64,000 nucleotides of DNA from NCBI GenBank assembly GCA_965261055.1, contig OZ253440.1, forward strand, positions 124,001 through 188,000, written 5' to 3'. Source of the stretch: G965261055 sp965261055 [NCBI: Fibrobacteria bacterium]. GTDB taxonomy: Bacteria; Fibrobacterota; Fibrobacteria; UBA11236. The translations under genes were made by a program, and so were the position numbers. Shown piece by piece: positions 35,660 to 45,222 of the stretch (positions are counted from its first letter, which is position 1; every line of letters begins with the position of its first letter). The notes beneath the pieces were generated by a model. That model was not told the DNA's origin. It did no database searches and was given only the letters and a program-made list of their open reading frames with translations.

Positions 35660-36159
35660 GAAATCTCATAAGAGATACCAAAATTTTTTAGTTTGGAATA
35701 AACTAAATGCTCTTTATAATTGATATTTGAGTTAGTTTTATATATTTCTGGTGAGTTTTCAATGTTATAAATCAAAGGGTTTATATACTTAAATTTTTAC
35801 TTAGTTTATTTTTTTATTGAATCTAATCAATTGTGGTGGTGATAATCCAGTAGTCTCTATCCCAGATGTAGATTTACACTTTCACTAATAACTGTAAATA
35901 TAGTAGTTGAAGATACAAAAAGTTAACTGTAATTGTTCCCACTAAAATAACAAATTAATTCTTTCCATGTTCATCCAAAGAATGCTGATGGGATAACGAT
36001 GACATTTAAATTTAACTAGGTTTATAAAAATGAATCATTTATTAATCGTTTTGATGTTTTTAAATTGTTACTTAATCTGTTAATCATACTTTTACTTGTA
36101 AGTTACAACCGTGATAGTAGTTTTAGCTAAAATTGTCTTATTTTATAAAAAAGTGGCTT
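35660..36159 (+). pseudogene. Gene-free interval with probable lipoprotein gene remnant
   Basis: No intact ORF exists in these 500 bp. One stretch at about 35804-35887 reads FIFLLNLINCGGDNPVVSIP then DVDLHFH before stops, which looks like the end of a lipoprotein signal peptide (lipobox LINC followed by GGDN). There is no usable start, and later codons are broken by stops. A short-lived remnant of an exported protein is the simplest reading. Together with the TauE pseudogene this makes the flanks of the cytochrome pair a zone of gene decay. Confidence 0.35.
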
Positions 36160-37566
36160 TTAGTTTTCTAATAATTCTAAACCTTTATTAGCGATTAGGT
36201 TTATAATATGTTGAATGTGTTGCTTTTCTAGATCTTTATTAATAGGAAGTAATCGAACAGCAATTTTATCTTCAAACCATCCATAATTTATCATAACTTC
36301 ACCTGTTTGTAAAAGAGCTTCTCTAATTTTTTTATTAAGTGAATTGAGGTCTTGGACGGTTGGATGAGTAAAACGAAAGCAAACACAAATGGAATTACGA
36401 GGGACGACCATTTCTAGATAAGGGTTGTTTTCAATTAGTTTTTCTCCGTATTTTGTTAAAGTAATAAATTTTTCAACAAAGGTTGCTAAACCTTGAGTTC
36501 CGTACTTATACCATGTAAGCCATATTTTAAGGACATCAACACGGCGACCACAAAGTAAAGATTTTTCGCCTAAATTATAATCGTTGTCTTCGTGAAAAAG
36601 ATAAGAACAATTTTCTTTCGGCAATCCACATTGTTTGAGTAAACTATTTTTGTGAGTACTTAAAAAAAGTGAACAGTGCAGAGGAATTCCTAACATTTTG
36701 TGAAAATTCCAAGTCATGGAATCTACTTTTTCTATGCCTTTAAGATGGTGTTTGTGTTGATTCGAAAATAAGAAACAACCACCCAAGGCAGCATCTGCAT
36801 GTAACCATATATTTTCTTTTTGAGTAATTTTAGAGATGTCTTCTAAGGAATCAAAGGCACCTCGAACGGTGGTGCCACAAGTTGCTACTACTGCTAGTGG
36901 TTTTTTCCCTTCCTGTTTATGTTCTTGAATATATTGCTGTAGGATTGCTATGTCCATTTGACCTCGTTTGTTTACTTCAACTTTACAAACGGATTGTTCA
37001 CCTACGCCTAAAATATTTGAGGCTTTTAAAATAGAGTAGTGAGCCTCTTTTGAGCAATAGATAACAACAGGAGTTTGGCATCCTTTGGATTTTGATTCAG
37101 GTATTCCATGATTTCTAGCTAATAATAATCCAAGCATATTGGCATAGCTACCTCCTGGAACGAAAGTTCCTTCGGCATAATTAAATCTAGTTAATTTTTG
37201 ACATTGGTTAATGATTTGCTTTTCTATTAGAGTTGCCAAAGGTGCAACTTCAAAAGTGTATATAGAAGTATTCGTAAGAGCTGCAAGGGAGTCTCCTAAA
37301 TAACCAGTTAGGGAGAGTCCAGACCATAATTGATTCATAAAGTGAGTATGACGCGTATTGATCGATTCAGAAATATAAGTATCTATAATTGACATTAGAT
37401 CATCTTGCGAATGGCCTTTTTGAAAAGCAGACTCAGAGGGGAGCAAATTTTCCACTTCTTTAGGGGTTTTAAACTGACCTATCGTTTTATCGGAATCTCG
37501 TAATAATGCTTTTTGTAGTATTTCTTGAAATTGTTGAATTAAGGTTGATGAATCTTGATTTAACAT
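36160..37566 (-). CDS. Group II pyridoxal-dependent decarboxylase (glutamate/cysteine-sulfinate type)
   Basis: The 468-residue fold-type I PLP enzyme has TRHTHFMNQLWSGLSLTG then TNTSIYTFEVAPLATLIE near the N-terminus, VVATCGTTVRGAFD and NIWLHADAALGG in the middle, and the PLP Lys in SMTWNFHKMLGIPLHCS. HxxFxNQL and S-x-Y-T-(Y/F)-E-V-A-P are shared by glutamate, aspartate and cysteine-sulfinate decarboxylases (GAD/CSAD/ADC group). The substrate is therefore one of the acidic amino acids, but not resolvable by eye. Its neighbour, a decayed TauE/SafE permease 2.4 kb away, may hint at organosulfur metabolism; that link is speculative. Confidence 0.88.
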   Translation of the reverse strand: MLNQDSSTLIQQFQEILQKALLRDSDKTIGQFKTPKEVENLLPSESAFQKGHSQDDLMSIIDTYISESINTRHTHFMNQLWSGLSLTGYLGDSLAALTNTSIYTFEVAPLATLIEKQIINQCQKLTRFNYAEGTFVPGGSYANMLGLLLARNHGIPESKSKGCQTPVVIYCSKEAHYSILKASNILGVGEQSVCKVEVNKRGQMDIAILQQYIQEHKQEGKKPLAVVATCGTTVRGAFDSLEDISKITQKENIWLHADAALGGCFLFSNQHKHHLKGIEKVDSMTWNFHKMLGIPLHCSLFLSTHKNSLLKQCGLPKENCSYLFHEDNDYNLGEKSLLCGRRVDVLKIWLTWYKYGTQGLATFVEKFITLTKYGEKLIENNPYLEMVVPRNSICVCFRFTHPTVQDLNSLNKKIREALLQTGEVMINYGWFEDKIAVRLLPINKDLEKQHIQHIINLIANKGLELLEN

Positions 37567-37781
37567 AATTTTTAATGTACAAAATTAGAAAGACAAAAAA
37601 GTAATAGAATGGAATCAAAAGATAGTAATTTTGACTTTACTTACTGTTTATATCCAAGCTTTTTGAGGAAGGTTGTTTGGATATCGTTTATTTTGTAATT
37701 AATAAAACTATACATAAACAAGAGATTTGACTCTACTGTCTAAAGCAATCGTCAAATCTCAAGAAAACATGTTAAAAAATA
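37567..37781. other. Intergenic region with two inverted repeats
   Basis: Two stem-loops occur: atatccaa / ttggatat (37650-37657 and 37677-37684) and gagatttgac / gtcaaatctc (37722-37731 and 37751-37760). The second lies 22 bp after the hsp20 stop (minus strand) and may be its terminator, although its T tract is short. The remainder should carry the promoter of the PLP decarboxylase gene. Confidence 0.45.
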
Positions 37782-38177
37782 CTAGGCAATATCAATTTTT
37801 TTAGAAAGCTCAGCTTCTTTTTTCAAAAAAATGAGTTTAAGAACCCCATCTTTGTAAGATGCATTAATATTACTTTTATCTAAATTCTCTCCAATTCGAG
37901 AAGATTTTTTATACTTACTTTGACTAAAGCTTTGGGATTTTAAAATGTCTTTTTTGTTTTTTTCAGATTTTATCTGAGTTTCAATTGTTAGAGTGTTTTT
38001 TTGAATATCAATATTAATTTGATCTTTTTCTACACCAGGTATAGCAATTTCTAAGATAACCTCCTTTTCATTTTCATATACAGTTGATTTTGGTTCTATT
38101 GTGTCTGAAACGCTAAATAACTCTCTATAAAATTGATTTGATAAAGTGGTTGGGTTACAGTATTGTGTATTTATCAT
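37782..38177 (-). CDS. Hsp20/alpha-crystallin-family small heat shock protein
   Basis: The 131-residue holdase-type chaperone has the alpha-crystallin domain visible from about residue 30: YENEKEVILEIAIPGVEKDQINIDIQKNTLTIETQ, then a variable loop, SSRIGENLDKSNINASYKDGVLKLIFLKK. The A-x-x-x-DGVL-x-L motif is the family signature (here ASYKDGVLKLIF). It lacks the usual I-x-I/V C-terminal tail, ending ELSKKIDIA, where IDIA could play that part. A good ribosome-binding site (aggagaat) lies ahead of the ATG. Heat regulation is likely from the family; no CIRCE element was seen. Confidence 0.92.
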   Translation of the reverse strand: MINTQYCNPTTLSNQFYRELFSVSDTIEPKSTVYENEKEVILEIAIPGVEKDQINIDIQKNTLTIETQIKSEKNKKDILKSQSFSQSKYKKSSRIGENLDKSNINASYKDGVLKLIFLKKEAELSKKIDIA

Positions 38178-38272
38178 TGTTATTCTCCTTATGTTAAATG
38201 ATGTTGTACTCTTTTATAGAGCAAAAGTAATGCCAAAGCGATTTTTTAGATTTAAAACGAATAATTTAAAAG

Positions 38273-38292
38273 ATTTTAACGAATTTTAACGA
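38273..38292. repeat. 10-bp tandem repeat in the hsp20-valS divergent region
   Basis: The unit attttaacga occurs twice directly (38273-38282, 38283-38292), with a related tttaaaacgaa about 30 bp upstream. It sits in the 291-bp divergent gap between hsp20 and valS. A regulatory role is possible but unsupported by anything else. Confidence 0.4.
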
Positions 38293-38468
38293 AGGTTGTT
38301 TAAAAATGAAAAATTAAATTTTAACACTGATTCAGTGTAAAACAGTTTTTTGAGAGTCAGCATGACACTGAAGTTTTTTATTTTGAAACTTTTAATGGAA
38401 AAGTTCTATTATAGTCAGAACTTGCTTTTATGGTTTAGAATATGTCTGGTTATAACTATTTTTGCTAA

Positions 38469-41126
38469 ATGGAATCACAATACACACCGCAAAATATTGA
38501 AAAAAAATGGTATAGACACTGGGAAGAAAGTGGTGTTTTTAAACCTAAAGGTAATGGGAAGTCATTTACGATTGTGATACCTCCTCCTAATGTTACAGGA
38601 GTTCTTCACATGGGACATGCCTTGAATAATACAATTCAAGATGTTTTAGTCCGTTATAAAAAAATGCAGGGTTTAAAAGTATTGTGGCAACCTGGAACCG
38701 ACCACGCAGGTATTGCAACTCAAAGTGTAGTTGAACACAAACTTCTTGCTGAAGGAATTAATCCTAAAAAAATGTCTCGTACGGATTTCATAGATCAAGT
38801 TTGGAAGTGGAAAGAAGAGTATGGTCACAAAATAGTTGATCAACTTAAAAAAATGGGTTGTTCTTGTGATTGGTCCAAATTGCGTTTTACAATGGATGAA
38901 GGTTTAAACCTTTCTGTTCGTAATGTTTTCGTAGAATATTTTAAAAAAGGTTTAATTTATCCAGGTAAAAAGTTAATCAATTGGTGTCCTCAGCTTATGA
39001 CAGCTCTTGCTGATGAAGAGGTTGAAGTAAAAGAAACTAAAGGGTACTTTTGGAGTATTCGTTATCCTTTAGTTGATGCTCATTACAATAATCAAGATTA
39101 TTTAGTTGTTTCAACAACGCGTCCTGAAACTTTATTTGGTGATATGGCTTTAGCTGTAAACCCTAATGATGAGCGTTATAAACAGCTTATAGGAAAAAAA
39201 ATTAGAATACCATTAACAGAAAGAATAATTCCTATTTTGGCAGATGAACATGCTAACCCTAAAAAAGGTTCGGGGGTTGTTAAAATTACTCCAGCACATG
39301 ATTTTAATGATTATGAGGTGGGGTTAAAATATAATTTAGAGCTGTTAACGGTTATGAATCCAAATGCAACAATGAATCATCATGCTGGTGAATACCAAGG
39401 GTTAGATCGTTTTGTTTGTCGTAAAAAAGTGATAGAAGATTTAAAATCTCAAGGTTTGTTACACGGTATTGAAGATAAAGAGATATCTATGCCTCATTGT
39501 TACCGTTCTGGAGATATAATAGAGCCCCGTTTGATGAGGCAATGGTTTGTGAAAATGGAGCCTATTGCAAAACCTGCTGTTGAGAGCGTAAAAGAAGGTA
39601 AAACAAAATTTATTCCAGCTCGTTATTCCAAAACTTATTTTGATTGGTTAGAGCAGTATCGTGATTGGTGTATTTCTCGTCAAATTTGGTGGGGGCATCA
39701 AATTCCAGTTTGGTATGTTGTTAGCGAAACAGGAGTTCAACTTACAGATGAAACACCATTTGTAGTTGCTTTAGATGAAGAGCAAGCTCAAAAAGAAGCT
39801 CAGCAGAAATTTGGAAGTCAAGTTGTGCTAAAGCAAGATGAAGATGTTTTAGATACTTGGTTTTCTAGTGCATTATGGTCTTTTAGTGCCTTAGGTTGGC
39901 CTGAAAAAACGGAAGAATTAAAAGAATTCTATCCTACAAGTGTTTTGGTTACGGCTAGAGACATTATTTATTTTTGGGTTGCTAGAATGATGTTTTCTGG
40001 ACTTTATTTTTTAGATAAAGAGCCCTTTCATACAGTTTATGTTCATGGAACAGTTTTAGATGAGAAGGGACAAAGAATGTCTAAGTCTAAGGGGAATGGT
40101 ATCAACCCTCTAGATATGATTGACCAGTATGGAACAGATGCTGTTCGTTTTTCATTGTTGATTTTAACTAGTGAAGGACAAGATATTAAGTTGTCTCCAT
40201 CTAAGTTTGAAATGGGGCGTCATTTTGCAAATAAACTTTGGAATTCTGCTCGCTTCTTGTTACCACACTTACAAAATATCTCTGAAGAAAGTATTAATTA
40301 TGAAAAACTAGATGATGCTAATCGATGGATTTTAGCATCTTTACAAGATATAATAGATAAAATAACTGAATCTTTAGAAAATTATCGTTTTTCTGAGGTT
40401 TGTCAAGTATTGTATCATTTTGTTTGGGACGACTTTTGTTCTCAGTATCTTGAAATAAAAAAGCGTATTGTTTTGAGTGAAAAACAAAGTGAAGATAAGC
40501 AACAAACTTTGCTCACTTTTCAAGAGACTTTTCGTTGTGTTTTAAGATTGTTACACCCTTTTATGCCTTTCATAACTGCAGAAATTTATAATTTCTTTTT
40601 TCCAAATCAAGAGTTAGCTTTTGAGCCATGGCCAGTTTCTAACAAGCAATATCAAAATCAAGAAATTTTAGTTTCTTTTTCACAAGTTTTGGAATTGGTT
40701 AAGGTTGTTCGTTCTATCCGAGGTCGGTATAAAGTTCCTTTAAGTCAAAATTTGAATTTATCTATTTATCTTGAAAAAGGAGGTTGGGAGAGTACACAAG
40801 AATTTGTGTTGCGTCAGTTAGAAAAAATTGATTCTTTACAAATTCAAACAACAATTCAAACACCACCTTTTGCTGCTTCAAAAGTATTTTTAGGAGGTAT
40901 TGTTTTTGTATTATTAGAGGGTATTGTTGATCAAAATTCCGAGATTAATAAAGTTAAGGAAGAGCTTCAAAAAATAAAAACTTTTGTTATGGGAATAGAG
41001 AAAAAGCTAAATAGTGGCTTTACCCAAAAAGCTCCTGCAGAAGTTGTTGAGAAAGAGAAGCAAAAGTTAGAAGATCAAAAGGAAAAACAAGAAAAACTTT
41101 TAGAAGTTTTAAAAAGTTTAACCTAA
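38469..41126 (+). CDS. valS: Valyl-tRNA synthetase
   Basis: ValS charges tRNA-Val. The 885-residue class I synthetase has the HIGH-type motif PPPNVTGVLHMGHALNN (about residues 40-52), the KMSKS motif RMSKSKGNGINPLDMI, and a CP1 editing domain with the TTRPETLFGDMALAV and GTDHAGIATQ signatures. The anticodon-binding domain is followed by the C-terminal coiled coil typical of ValS (from about residue 815: NSEINKVKEELQKIKTFV and EKEKQKLEDQKEKQEKL). The start ATG 38469 (MESQYTPQNIEKKWYRHWEE) aligns with known N-termini. It is monocistronic and convergent with the thioredoxin operon. Confidence 0.97.
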   Translation: MESQYTPQNIEKKWYRHWEESGVFKPKGNGKSFTIVIPPPNVTGVLHMGHALNNTIQDVLVRYKKMQGLKVLWQPGTDHAGIATQSVVEHKLLAEGINPKKMSRTDFIDQVWKWKEEYGHKIVDQLKKMGCSCDWSKLRFTMDEGLNLSVRNVFVEYFKKGLIYPGKKLINWCPQLMTALADEEVEVKETKGYFWSIRYPLVDAHYNNQDYLVVSTTRPETLFGDMALAVNPNDERYKQLIGKKIRIPLTERIIPILADEHANPKKGSGVVKITPAHDFNDYEVGLKYNLELLTVMNPNATMNHHAGEYQGLDRFVCRKKVIEDLKSQGLLHGIEDKEISMPHCYRSGDIIEPRLMRQWFVKMEPIAKPAVESVKEGKTKFIPARYSKTYFDWLEQYRDWCISRQIWWGHQIPVWYVVSETGVQLTDETPFVVALDEEQAQKEAQQKFGSQVVLKQDEDVLDTWFSSALWSFSALGWPEKTEELKEFYPTSVLVTARDIIYFWVARMMFSGLYFLDKEPFHTVYVHGTVLDEKGQRMSKSKGNGINPLDMIDQYGTDAVRFSLLILTSEGQDIKLSPSKFEMGRHFANKLWNSARFLLPHLQNISEESINYEKLDDANRWILASLQDIIDKITESLENYRFSEVCQVLYHFVWDDFCSQYLEIKKRIVLSEKQSEDKQQTLLTFQETFRCVLRLLHPFMPFITAEIYNFFFPNQELAFEPWPVSNKQYQNQEILVSFSQVLELVKVVRSIRGRYKVPLSQNLNLSIYLEKGGWESTQEFVLRQLEKIDSLQIQTTIQTPPFAASKVFLGGIVFVLLEGIVDQNSEINKVKEELQKIKTFVMGIEKKLNSGFTQKAPAEVVEKEKQKLEDQKEKQEKLLEVLKSLT

Positions 41127-41157
41127 ATAAAATCTAAGTAAAGAAATTTTGGAATTC

Positions 41158-41649
41158 TTAATGTAGATGCCCATCTATAAATTCTTCTAAAGATAGACCT
41201 TTCTCTCGAGATCCAGAAGAAATATAAACAAGTAAATCATGCATTTTTTGGGAATCTACAAATGAAGAAAAGCTACCAATGATTTCAAGTTCATTGGGAT
41301 CATTGCTCACTCCAAATAGAATTGTAGGTAATTGTTGAATTTGAAGATAGTCACTCAATTCTCTTTGAGAAATAGTTTCACTATTCCATTGAACTTGTTT
41401 CTCACTTTCAACATTAATTTTAATACTGATGAAATTTTGATTAAGCTCTTTTAGTACTGTACTATCTTTAAAAGTTGTTTGATCCATTTGTTTACAAAAG
41501 GAGCACCAATCTGCGTAAAAGTCCATAAAAACATACTTCTTTTTTACATGAGCTATTTTAACTGCTGTTTCAAATGGAAGCCATTGGGGGGTGGAGTATG
41601 TTAGACTCCACAGAATAAGAATTAAGCTACAGAGTCTAACCCAATGCAT
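41158..41649 (-). CDS. Exported thioredoxin-fold protein (DsbD-gamma / thioredoxin_7 type)
   Basis: The 163-residue protein has a signal peptide or anchor ([19 protein letters not shown]) then a thioredoxin fold with active site [18 protein letters not shown], the WCxxCKxM sequence typical of DsbD-gamma and thioredoxin_7 proteins. The cis-Pro is in QQLPTILF. It is predicted to be periplasmic and to reduce or oxidise substrate disulfides or haem thiols. The start overlaps the end of trxA by 14 bp, so the two are translationally coupled and it is last in the purM-cysS-clpP-ftsY operon. Whether it is needed for the c-type cytochromes at 34 kb is unknown. Confidence 0.82.
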   Translation of the reverse strand: MHWVRLCSLILILWSLTYSTPQWLPFETAVKIAHVKKKYVFMDFYADWCSFCKQMDQTTFKDSTVLKELNQNFISIKINVESEKQVQWNSETISQRELSDYLQIQQLPTILFGVSNDPNELEIIGSFSSFVDSQKMHDLLVYISSGSREKGLSLEEFIDGHLH

Positions 41650-41965
41650 TATTAAGTTTTTCTGCGAGTTGTTCTTTCGGTAAAACCCCTAAAATTGTAT
41701 CAATAGCTTTTCCATCTTTAAAAATGATTAAAGTTGGAATACTACGGATTTGAAAGTCTGTAGAAACTTTAGGGTTTTCATCTGTGTTTACTTTACCAAC
41801 TTTAGCTTTACCTAAATAGTCTGTAGCAAGCTCATCAACGATAGGTCCAACCATGCGACAAGGACCACACCAAGGAGCCCAAAAATCAACTAGAACAACG
41901 CCTTTTGAAGAAGAGACTTCATTTTTAAAATTACTATCAGTAAACTTTAATGTATTTCCAGCCAT
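41636..41965 (-). CDS. trxA: Thioredoxin
   Basis: The 109-residue canonical thioredoxin has the active site [20 protein letters not shown] (WCGPC), the cis-Pro in [13 protein letters not shown], and the [13 protein letters not shown]-terminal helix. It is the general cytosolic disulfide reductant; Tpx and the 2-Cys peroxiredoxin elsewhere in the window are expected clients. It follows the small lipoprotein gene by 2 bp and overlaps the exported thioredoxin-like gene by 14 bp. Confidence 0.95.
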   Translation of the reverse strand: MAGNTLKFTDSNFKNEVSSSKGVVLVDFWAPWCGPCRMVGPIVDELATDYLGKAKVGKVNTDENPKVSTDFQIRSIPTLIIFKDGKAIDTILGVLPKEQLAEKLNNALG

Positions 41966-41967
41966 AT

Positions 41968-42351
41968 TTATTCCTTTCTGGTTTGAGTTATTTTTTGTAC
42001 TCTAAGATTAATTTTTTTTAACAGTTGTTCTTGAAGATTTAAAATATCCATAGGATACCTTCTCAAAGATAGTCTTTTTTTGAAATCGTTTAAAGAAAAG
42101 CTTGTATCTTTTAATTTTTGAGAAAGTTTATGGTAGGCTAAAGTTGAGTCTTGTTTATAAAGTTGTTCAATTAAAAGAAAATCAACATAGTCATTTAAAA
42201 ATTCAGAAGATAGTTCTTCTACTTTTTTTGAACATGAAAATAGAGTGAAAAAAAAGAAAATCAATAATATGACTTTATAGTCAATATAGTCAAAATTTAA
42301 AATGTTCTTAATTTTTTTCAAATAGTCCTTTAATATACCCTTTAGGGTCAA
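41968..42351 (-). CDS. Small putative lipoprotein of unknown function
   Basis: The 127-residue frame has a hydrophobic segment [17 protein letters not shown], with a lipobox-like LFSC at about residues 38-41. The N-terminus before it is unusually long and basic (30 residues) because the only ATG lies inside ftsY, overlapping it by 44 bp. No alternative ATG or GTG is in frame nearer the signal, so either the long n-region is real or a rare start is used. The mature part ([33 protein letters not shown]) is helical and acidic-basic mixed, with no recognised domain. It is in the middle of the ftsY-trxA operon with 2-bp spacing to trxA, so it is very likely expressed. Confidence 0.6.
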   Translation of the reverse strand: MTLKGILKDYLKKIKNILNFDYIDYKVILLIFFFFTLFSCSKKVEELSSEFLNDYVDFLLIEQLYKQDSTLAYHKLSQKLKDTSFSLNDFKKRLSLRRYPMDILNLQEQLLKKINLRVQKITQTRKE

Positions 42352-43210
42352 AAGGAATTAAATCATCTACTTTTTCACCAACGCCTACAGAATGAATCGG
42401 TATTTGTAGTTGATCCATGATAGAGAGAACACAGCCCCCTTTTGTAGAGCCATCTAATTTTGTAACAATAATACTTGTTATAGGTTCTAATTTATAAAAT
42501 GCTTTTGCTTGTTCAATTGCATTTTGACCTGTATTACTATCAATAACCAAAATATTCTGATGAGGAAGTTGATCACCATGTTTTTTGAGAGTGCGAATAA
42601 TCTTTTTTAATTCTTCCATTAATCCATTTTTATTATGTAATCGACCAGCAGTATCAATTAGTAAAACATCGTGCTTTCTAGCGATACAAGCCTCATAGCT
42701 ATTGTAAACAACTGCAGTCGCAGAAGAATTTGGTTCTTGTTTAATAATATCTACTCCTAGTTTTTGACTCCATTGAGAAAGTTGTTCAATGGCACCTGCT
42801 CGAAATGTATCTGCTGCAGCCAAAAGAACTTTTTTTCCTTGTTTCTGGTATTGGTAAGCTAGTTTTGCTATTGTCGTGGTTTTACCAACACCATTGACTC
42901 CTAGAATGAGGCAAACTAATGGTTTCTCAGAAGAAGAATTTGTAGGTTGATTTAAAGAAATTTCAGGAAGGACTTCTAGAATGCTTTCTTCTAATTTTTT
43001 AAATAACTGTTCTAGTGGTATTTCTTGTTTTTTGTTTTTCTTCTGGATAGATTCAATAATACGTTGTGTTAATTCAAACTCAATATCAGCAGTAAGAAGG
43101 GCTTCTTCAATTCGTTCTATAGTATCAGTATCAAGTGTTTTAATGTTGAGTAAAGATTGGAACGCAGAACGGGTTTTTGTTAAACCTTTGTGGAAACTTT
43201 TAAAAAACAT
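42308..43210 (-). CDS. ftsY: Signal recognition particle receptor FtsY
   Basis: FtsY docks SRP-ribosome complexes at the inner membrane. The 300-residue protein is the NG core without the long acidic A domain: an N-terminal four-helix N domain, then G1 in LGVNGVGKTTTIAKLAYQY, the SRP-family insert with DTFRAGAIEQLSQWS, G3 in LLIDTAGRLHNKNGLMEELKK and G4 in TKLDGSTKGGCVLSI. It is followed by the lipoprotein frame and preceded by clpP, each by a 2-bp gap. Short FtsY proteins lacking the A domain are common and functional. Confidence 0.95.
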   Translation of the reverse strand: MFFKSFHKGLTKTRSAFQSLLNIKTLDTDTIERIEEALLTADIEFELTQRIIESIQKKNKKQEIPLEQLFKKLEESILEVLPEISLNQPTNSSSEKPLVCLILGVNGVGKTTTIAKLAYQYQKQGKKVLLAAADTFRAGAIEQLSQWSQKLGVDIIKQEPNSSATAVVYNSYEACIARKHDVLLIDTAGRLHNKNGLMEELKKIIRTLKKHGDQLPHQNILVIDSNTGQNAIEQAKAFYKLEPITSIIVTKLDGSTKGGCVLSIMDQLQIPIHSVGVGEKVDDLIPFDPKGYIKGLFEKN

Positions 43211-43212
43211 GA

Positions 43213-43794
43213 TTAGAGAACAGTTTTAATTGTGTCAATCAAATTGTAGTTTATTGCTTCTTTAGCTGTCATAAAATTATCCCGTTCTGTATCTTTTTCA
43301 ATTTGTTGAGCTTTTTTACCACTGTGTTTGGCTAAAATTTGATTGAGGGAACTACGGACGCGTAGCATTTCTTCAGCTTGGATTTCAAGATCAGAAGCTG
43401 GACCATAAATTTGACCAGAAATAAGAGGTTGATGTATCATGACACGAGCATTTGGCCATGCAAATCTTTTTTTAGGAGTACCAGCACAAAGTAGGACAGA
43501 ACCCATACTTGCAGCTTGACCTGTTACAATTGTAATAACATCACTTTTGATTGCTTGCATAACATCATAGATTGCCATTCCAGCAGTAATCACTCCGCCA
43601 GGGCTATTGATAAAAAATTTAATATCGTCGTGATTTTGTTGGTCTAAAAATAGAAGATATTTCACAATTCTTTCAGATGACTCATCATCAACTCCACCCC
43701 ATAAAAAAACAGAGCGGTTTGAAATGAAGTGTTCTTCAAGTTTTTTTTGTAGAGGAGTATTTTCTTTTTCTTTGTCTGTTTGTTTTTGTCTCAT
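43213..43794 (-). CDS. clpP: ATP-dependent Clp protease proteolytic subunit
   Basis: ClpP forms the tetradecameric protease chamber used with ClpX or ClpA. The 193-residue protein has the Ser in VTGQAASMGSVLLCAG, the His in ARVMIHQPLISGQ and the Asp in EKDTERDNFMTAKEA. The N-terminus is slightly long and charged (MRQKQTDKEKENTPLQKKL) but no clear propeptide cleavage site can be named. It is flanked by cysS and ftsY with 2-bp gaps, in an operon unlike the usual tig-clpP-clpX order; clpX is not in this window. Confidence 0.95.
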   Translation of the reverse strand: MRQKQTDKEKENTPLQKKLEEHFISNRSVFLWGGVDDESSERIVKYLLFLDQQNHDDIKFFINSPGGVITAGMAIYDVMQAIKSDVITIVTGQAASMGSVLLCAGTPKKRFAWPNARVMIHQPLISGQIYGPASDLEIQAEEMLRVRSSLNQILAKHSGKKAQQIEKDTERDNFMTAKEAINYNLIDTIKTVL

Positions 43795-43796
43795 AA

Positions 43797-45200
43797 TTAT
43801 TTCTTGGGTTCTAAAGTTGTACTTTGTGCTCTATCTTTTAAAGTAAAACCTTGTTGTTCAAAATAAATTCTAATTTCATCAGCACGAGTGAAATTTTTGT
43901 TCTTTCTAGCTTGATTACGCTCTTCGATTAAATCTAGCCATTCTTGTTTAATTTCAATTTTAGGGTTTTTAAACTCTTGATGTAAATCTAAACCTAGAAT
44001 TTGGTTAAATTCAAAGAGTAAAGCACCTTTTTCGGAATCTACAATGTCATTATCTTTAAGCATTAGATGTAAAATACCTAATGCTTTAGGTAAGTTTAAA
44101 TCATCGCAAATGGCGGTCATAAATTGATTATAACAATTTTTGCTTGAAGTCATTGATATCTTTTTTCTGTTTTGGATAAGAGGAGCCGTTTTTTGTTTTA
44201 AATTTTTAAGAGACAAATGCGAAACTTTAAGGTTTTTCCAAGTAAAAGACAGATAATTTCTGTAATGAGAATTCATACAGAAATAACGATAACTCAAAGG
44301 ATTGTATTGTTTTTGAATGAGAGATTCTAAGCGAACAAATTCGTTGTTAGATTTTGACATCTTATTGTCATTTTCAAGGAGCCAGCCACCATGAACCCAG
44401 TAACGGGCATAAGTTTTACCTGTAGCACATTCAGATTGAGCTATTTCATTTGTATGATGAACTCTTAGGTGGTCAATTCCTCCACAGTGGATATCGATCT
44501 GTTCTCCTAAAATTTCCATAGCCATTGCGGAGCATTCAACATGCCAGCCTGGGAATCCTTTACCCCATGGAGATCCCCATTCCATTGCTCTTTGGGTTTC
44601 TGTAGGAGAAAATTTCCATAAAGCAAAATCGGTAGACTGTCTTTTTTGATTAATCGCAATATGTTTTCCTGCTTCTAAGTTTTCAACATCAAGGCGAGCA
44701 AAATCAGCATAACGAGGGAATTGGCTGGTATCAAAATAAATACCGTCATCGGTACGATAGGTGACTTTTTTTTGTTCTAAAACTTTAATTAATTTGATTT
44801 GTTGTTGAATATAGTCAGTTGCTTTTGGCCAATGTGCTGGTTGTAGAATATTTAATTTTTGGCAATCATTTTTAAAGTGTTGTGTGTAAAATTCTGCAAT
44901 TTCCCAAACTGTTTTTTTTTCGCGTTGAGCACCTTTTTCAAGTTTGTCTTCGCCTGTATCTGCATCAGATGTAAGGTGACCAACATCAGTAATATTAATG
45001 ACATGGTTGACTTCGTACTTTAAGTAATCAAGAGTACGTCTTAAAAAATCTTCAAAGATATAGGTTCTTAAATTTCCTATATGAGCATAGTGATAAACAG
45101 TTGGTCCGCAACAGTACATTTGCACTTTATTATCTTGAATGGGTTTAAACAGTTCTTTTTTAAGAGAAACTGAATTGTAAAGCCAAAGAGGTTGAGACAT
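43797..45200 (-). CDS. cysS: Cysteinyl-tRNA synthetase
   Basis: CysS charges tRNA-Cys. The 467-residue class I synthetase has MYCCGPTVYHYAHIGNLRTY (zinc Cys and HIGH motif), the GWHVECSAMAMEILG and IDIHCGGIDHLRVHHTNEIAQSE zinc ligands, and KMSKSNNEFV as KMSKS. The C-terminal end includes RNQARKNKNFTRADEIRIYFEQQGF, the family's final helical block. It follows purM after 22 bp and precedes clpP by 2 bp, which places it in the same operon. Confidence 0.96.
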   Translation of the reverse strand: MSQPLWLYNSVSLKKELFKPIQDNKVQMYCCGPTVYHYAHIGNLRTYIFEDFLRRTLDYLKYEVNHVINITDVGHLTSDADTGEDKLEKGAQREKKTVWEIAEFYTQHFKNDCQKLNILQPAHWPKATDYIQQQIKLIKVLEQKKVTYRTDDGIYFDTSQFPRYADFARLDVENLEAGKHIAINQKRQSTDFALWKFSPTETQRAMEWGSPWGKGFPGWHVECSAMAMEILGEQIDIHCGGIDHLRVHHTNEIAQSECATGKTYARYWVHGGWLLENDNKMSKSNNEFVRLESLIQKQYNPLSYRYFCMNSHYRNYLSFTWKNLKVSHLSLKNLKQKTAPLIQNRKKISMTSSKNCYNQFMTAICDDLNLPKALGILHLMLKDNDIVDSEKGALLFEFNQILGLDLHQEFKNPKIEIKQEWLDLIEERNQARKNKNFTRADEIRIYFEQQGFTLKDRAQSTTLEPKK

Positions 45201-45222
45201 AGTTTAAAAAATGAATTGTGTT

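Noticed and set aside
38350-38577. 75-codon frame ahead of and overlapping valS
   Set aside because: It runs into the conserved valS N-terminus in another frame; the valS ATG at 38469 aligns with known starts.
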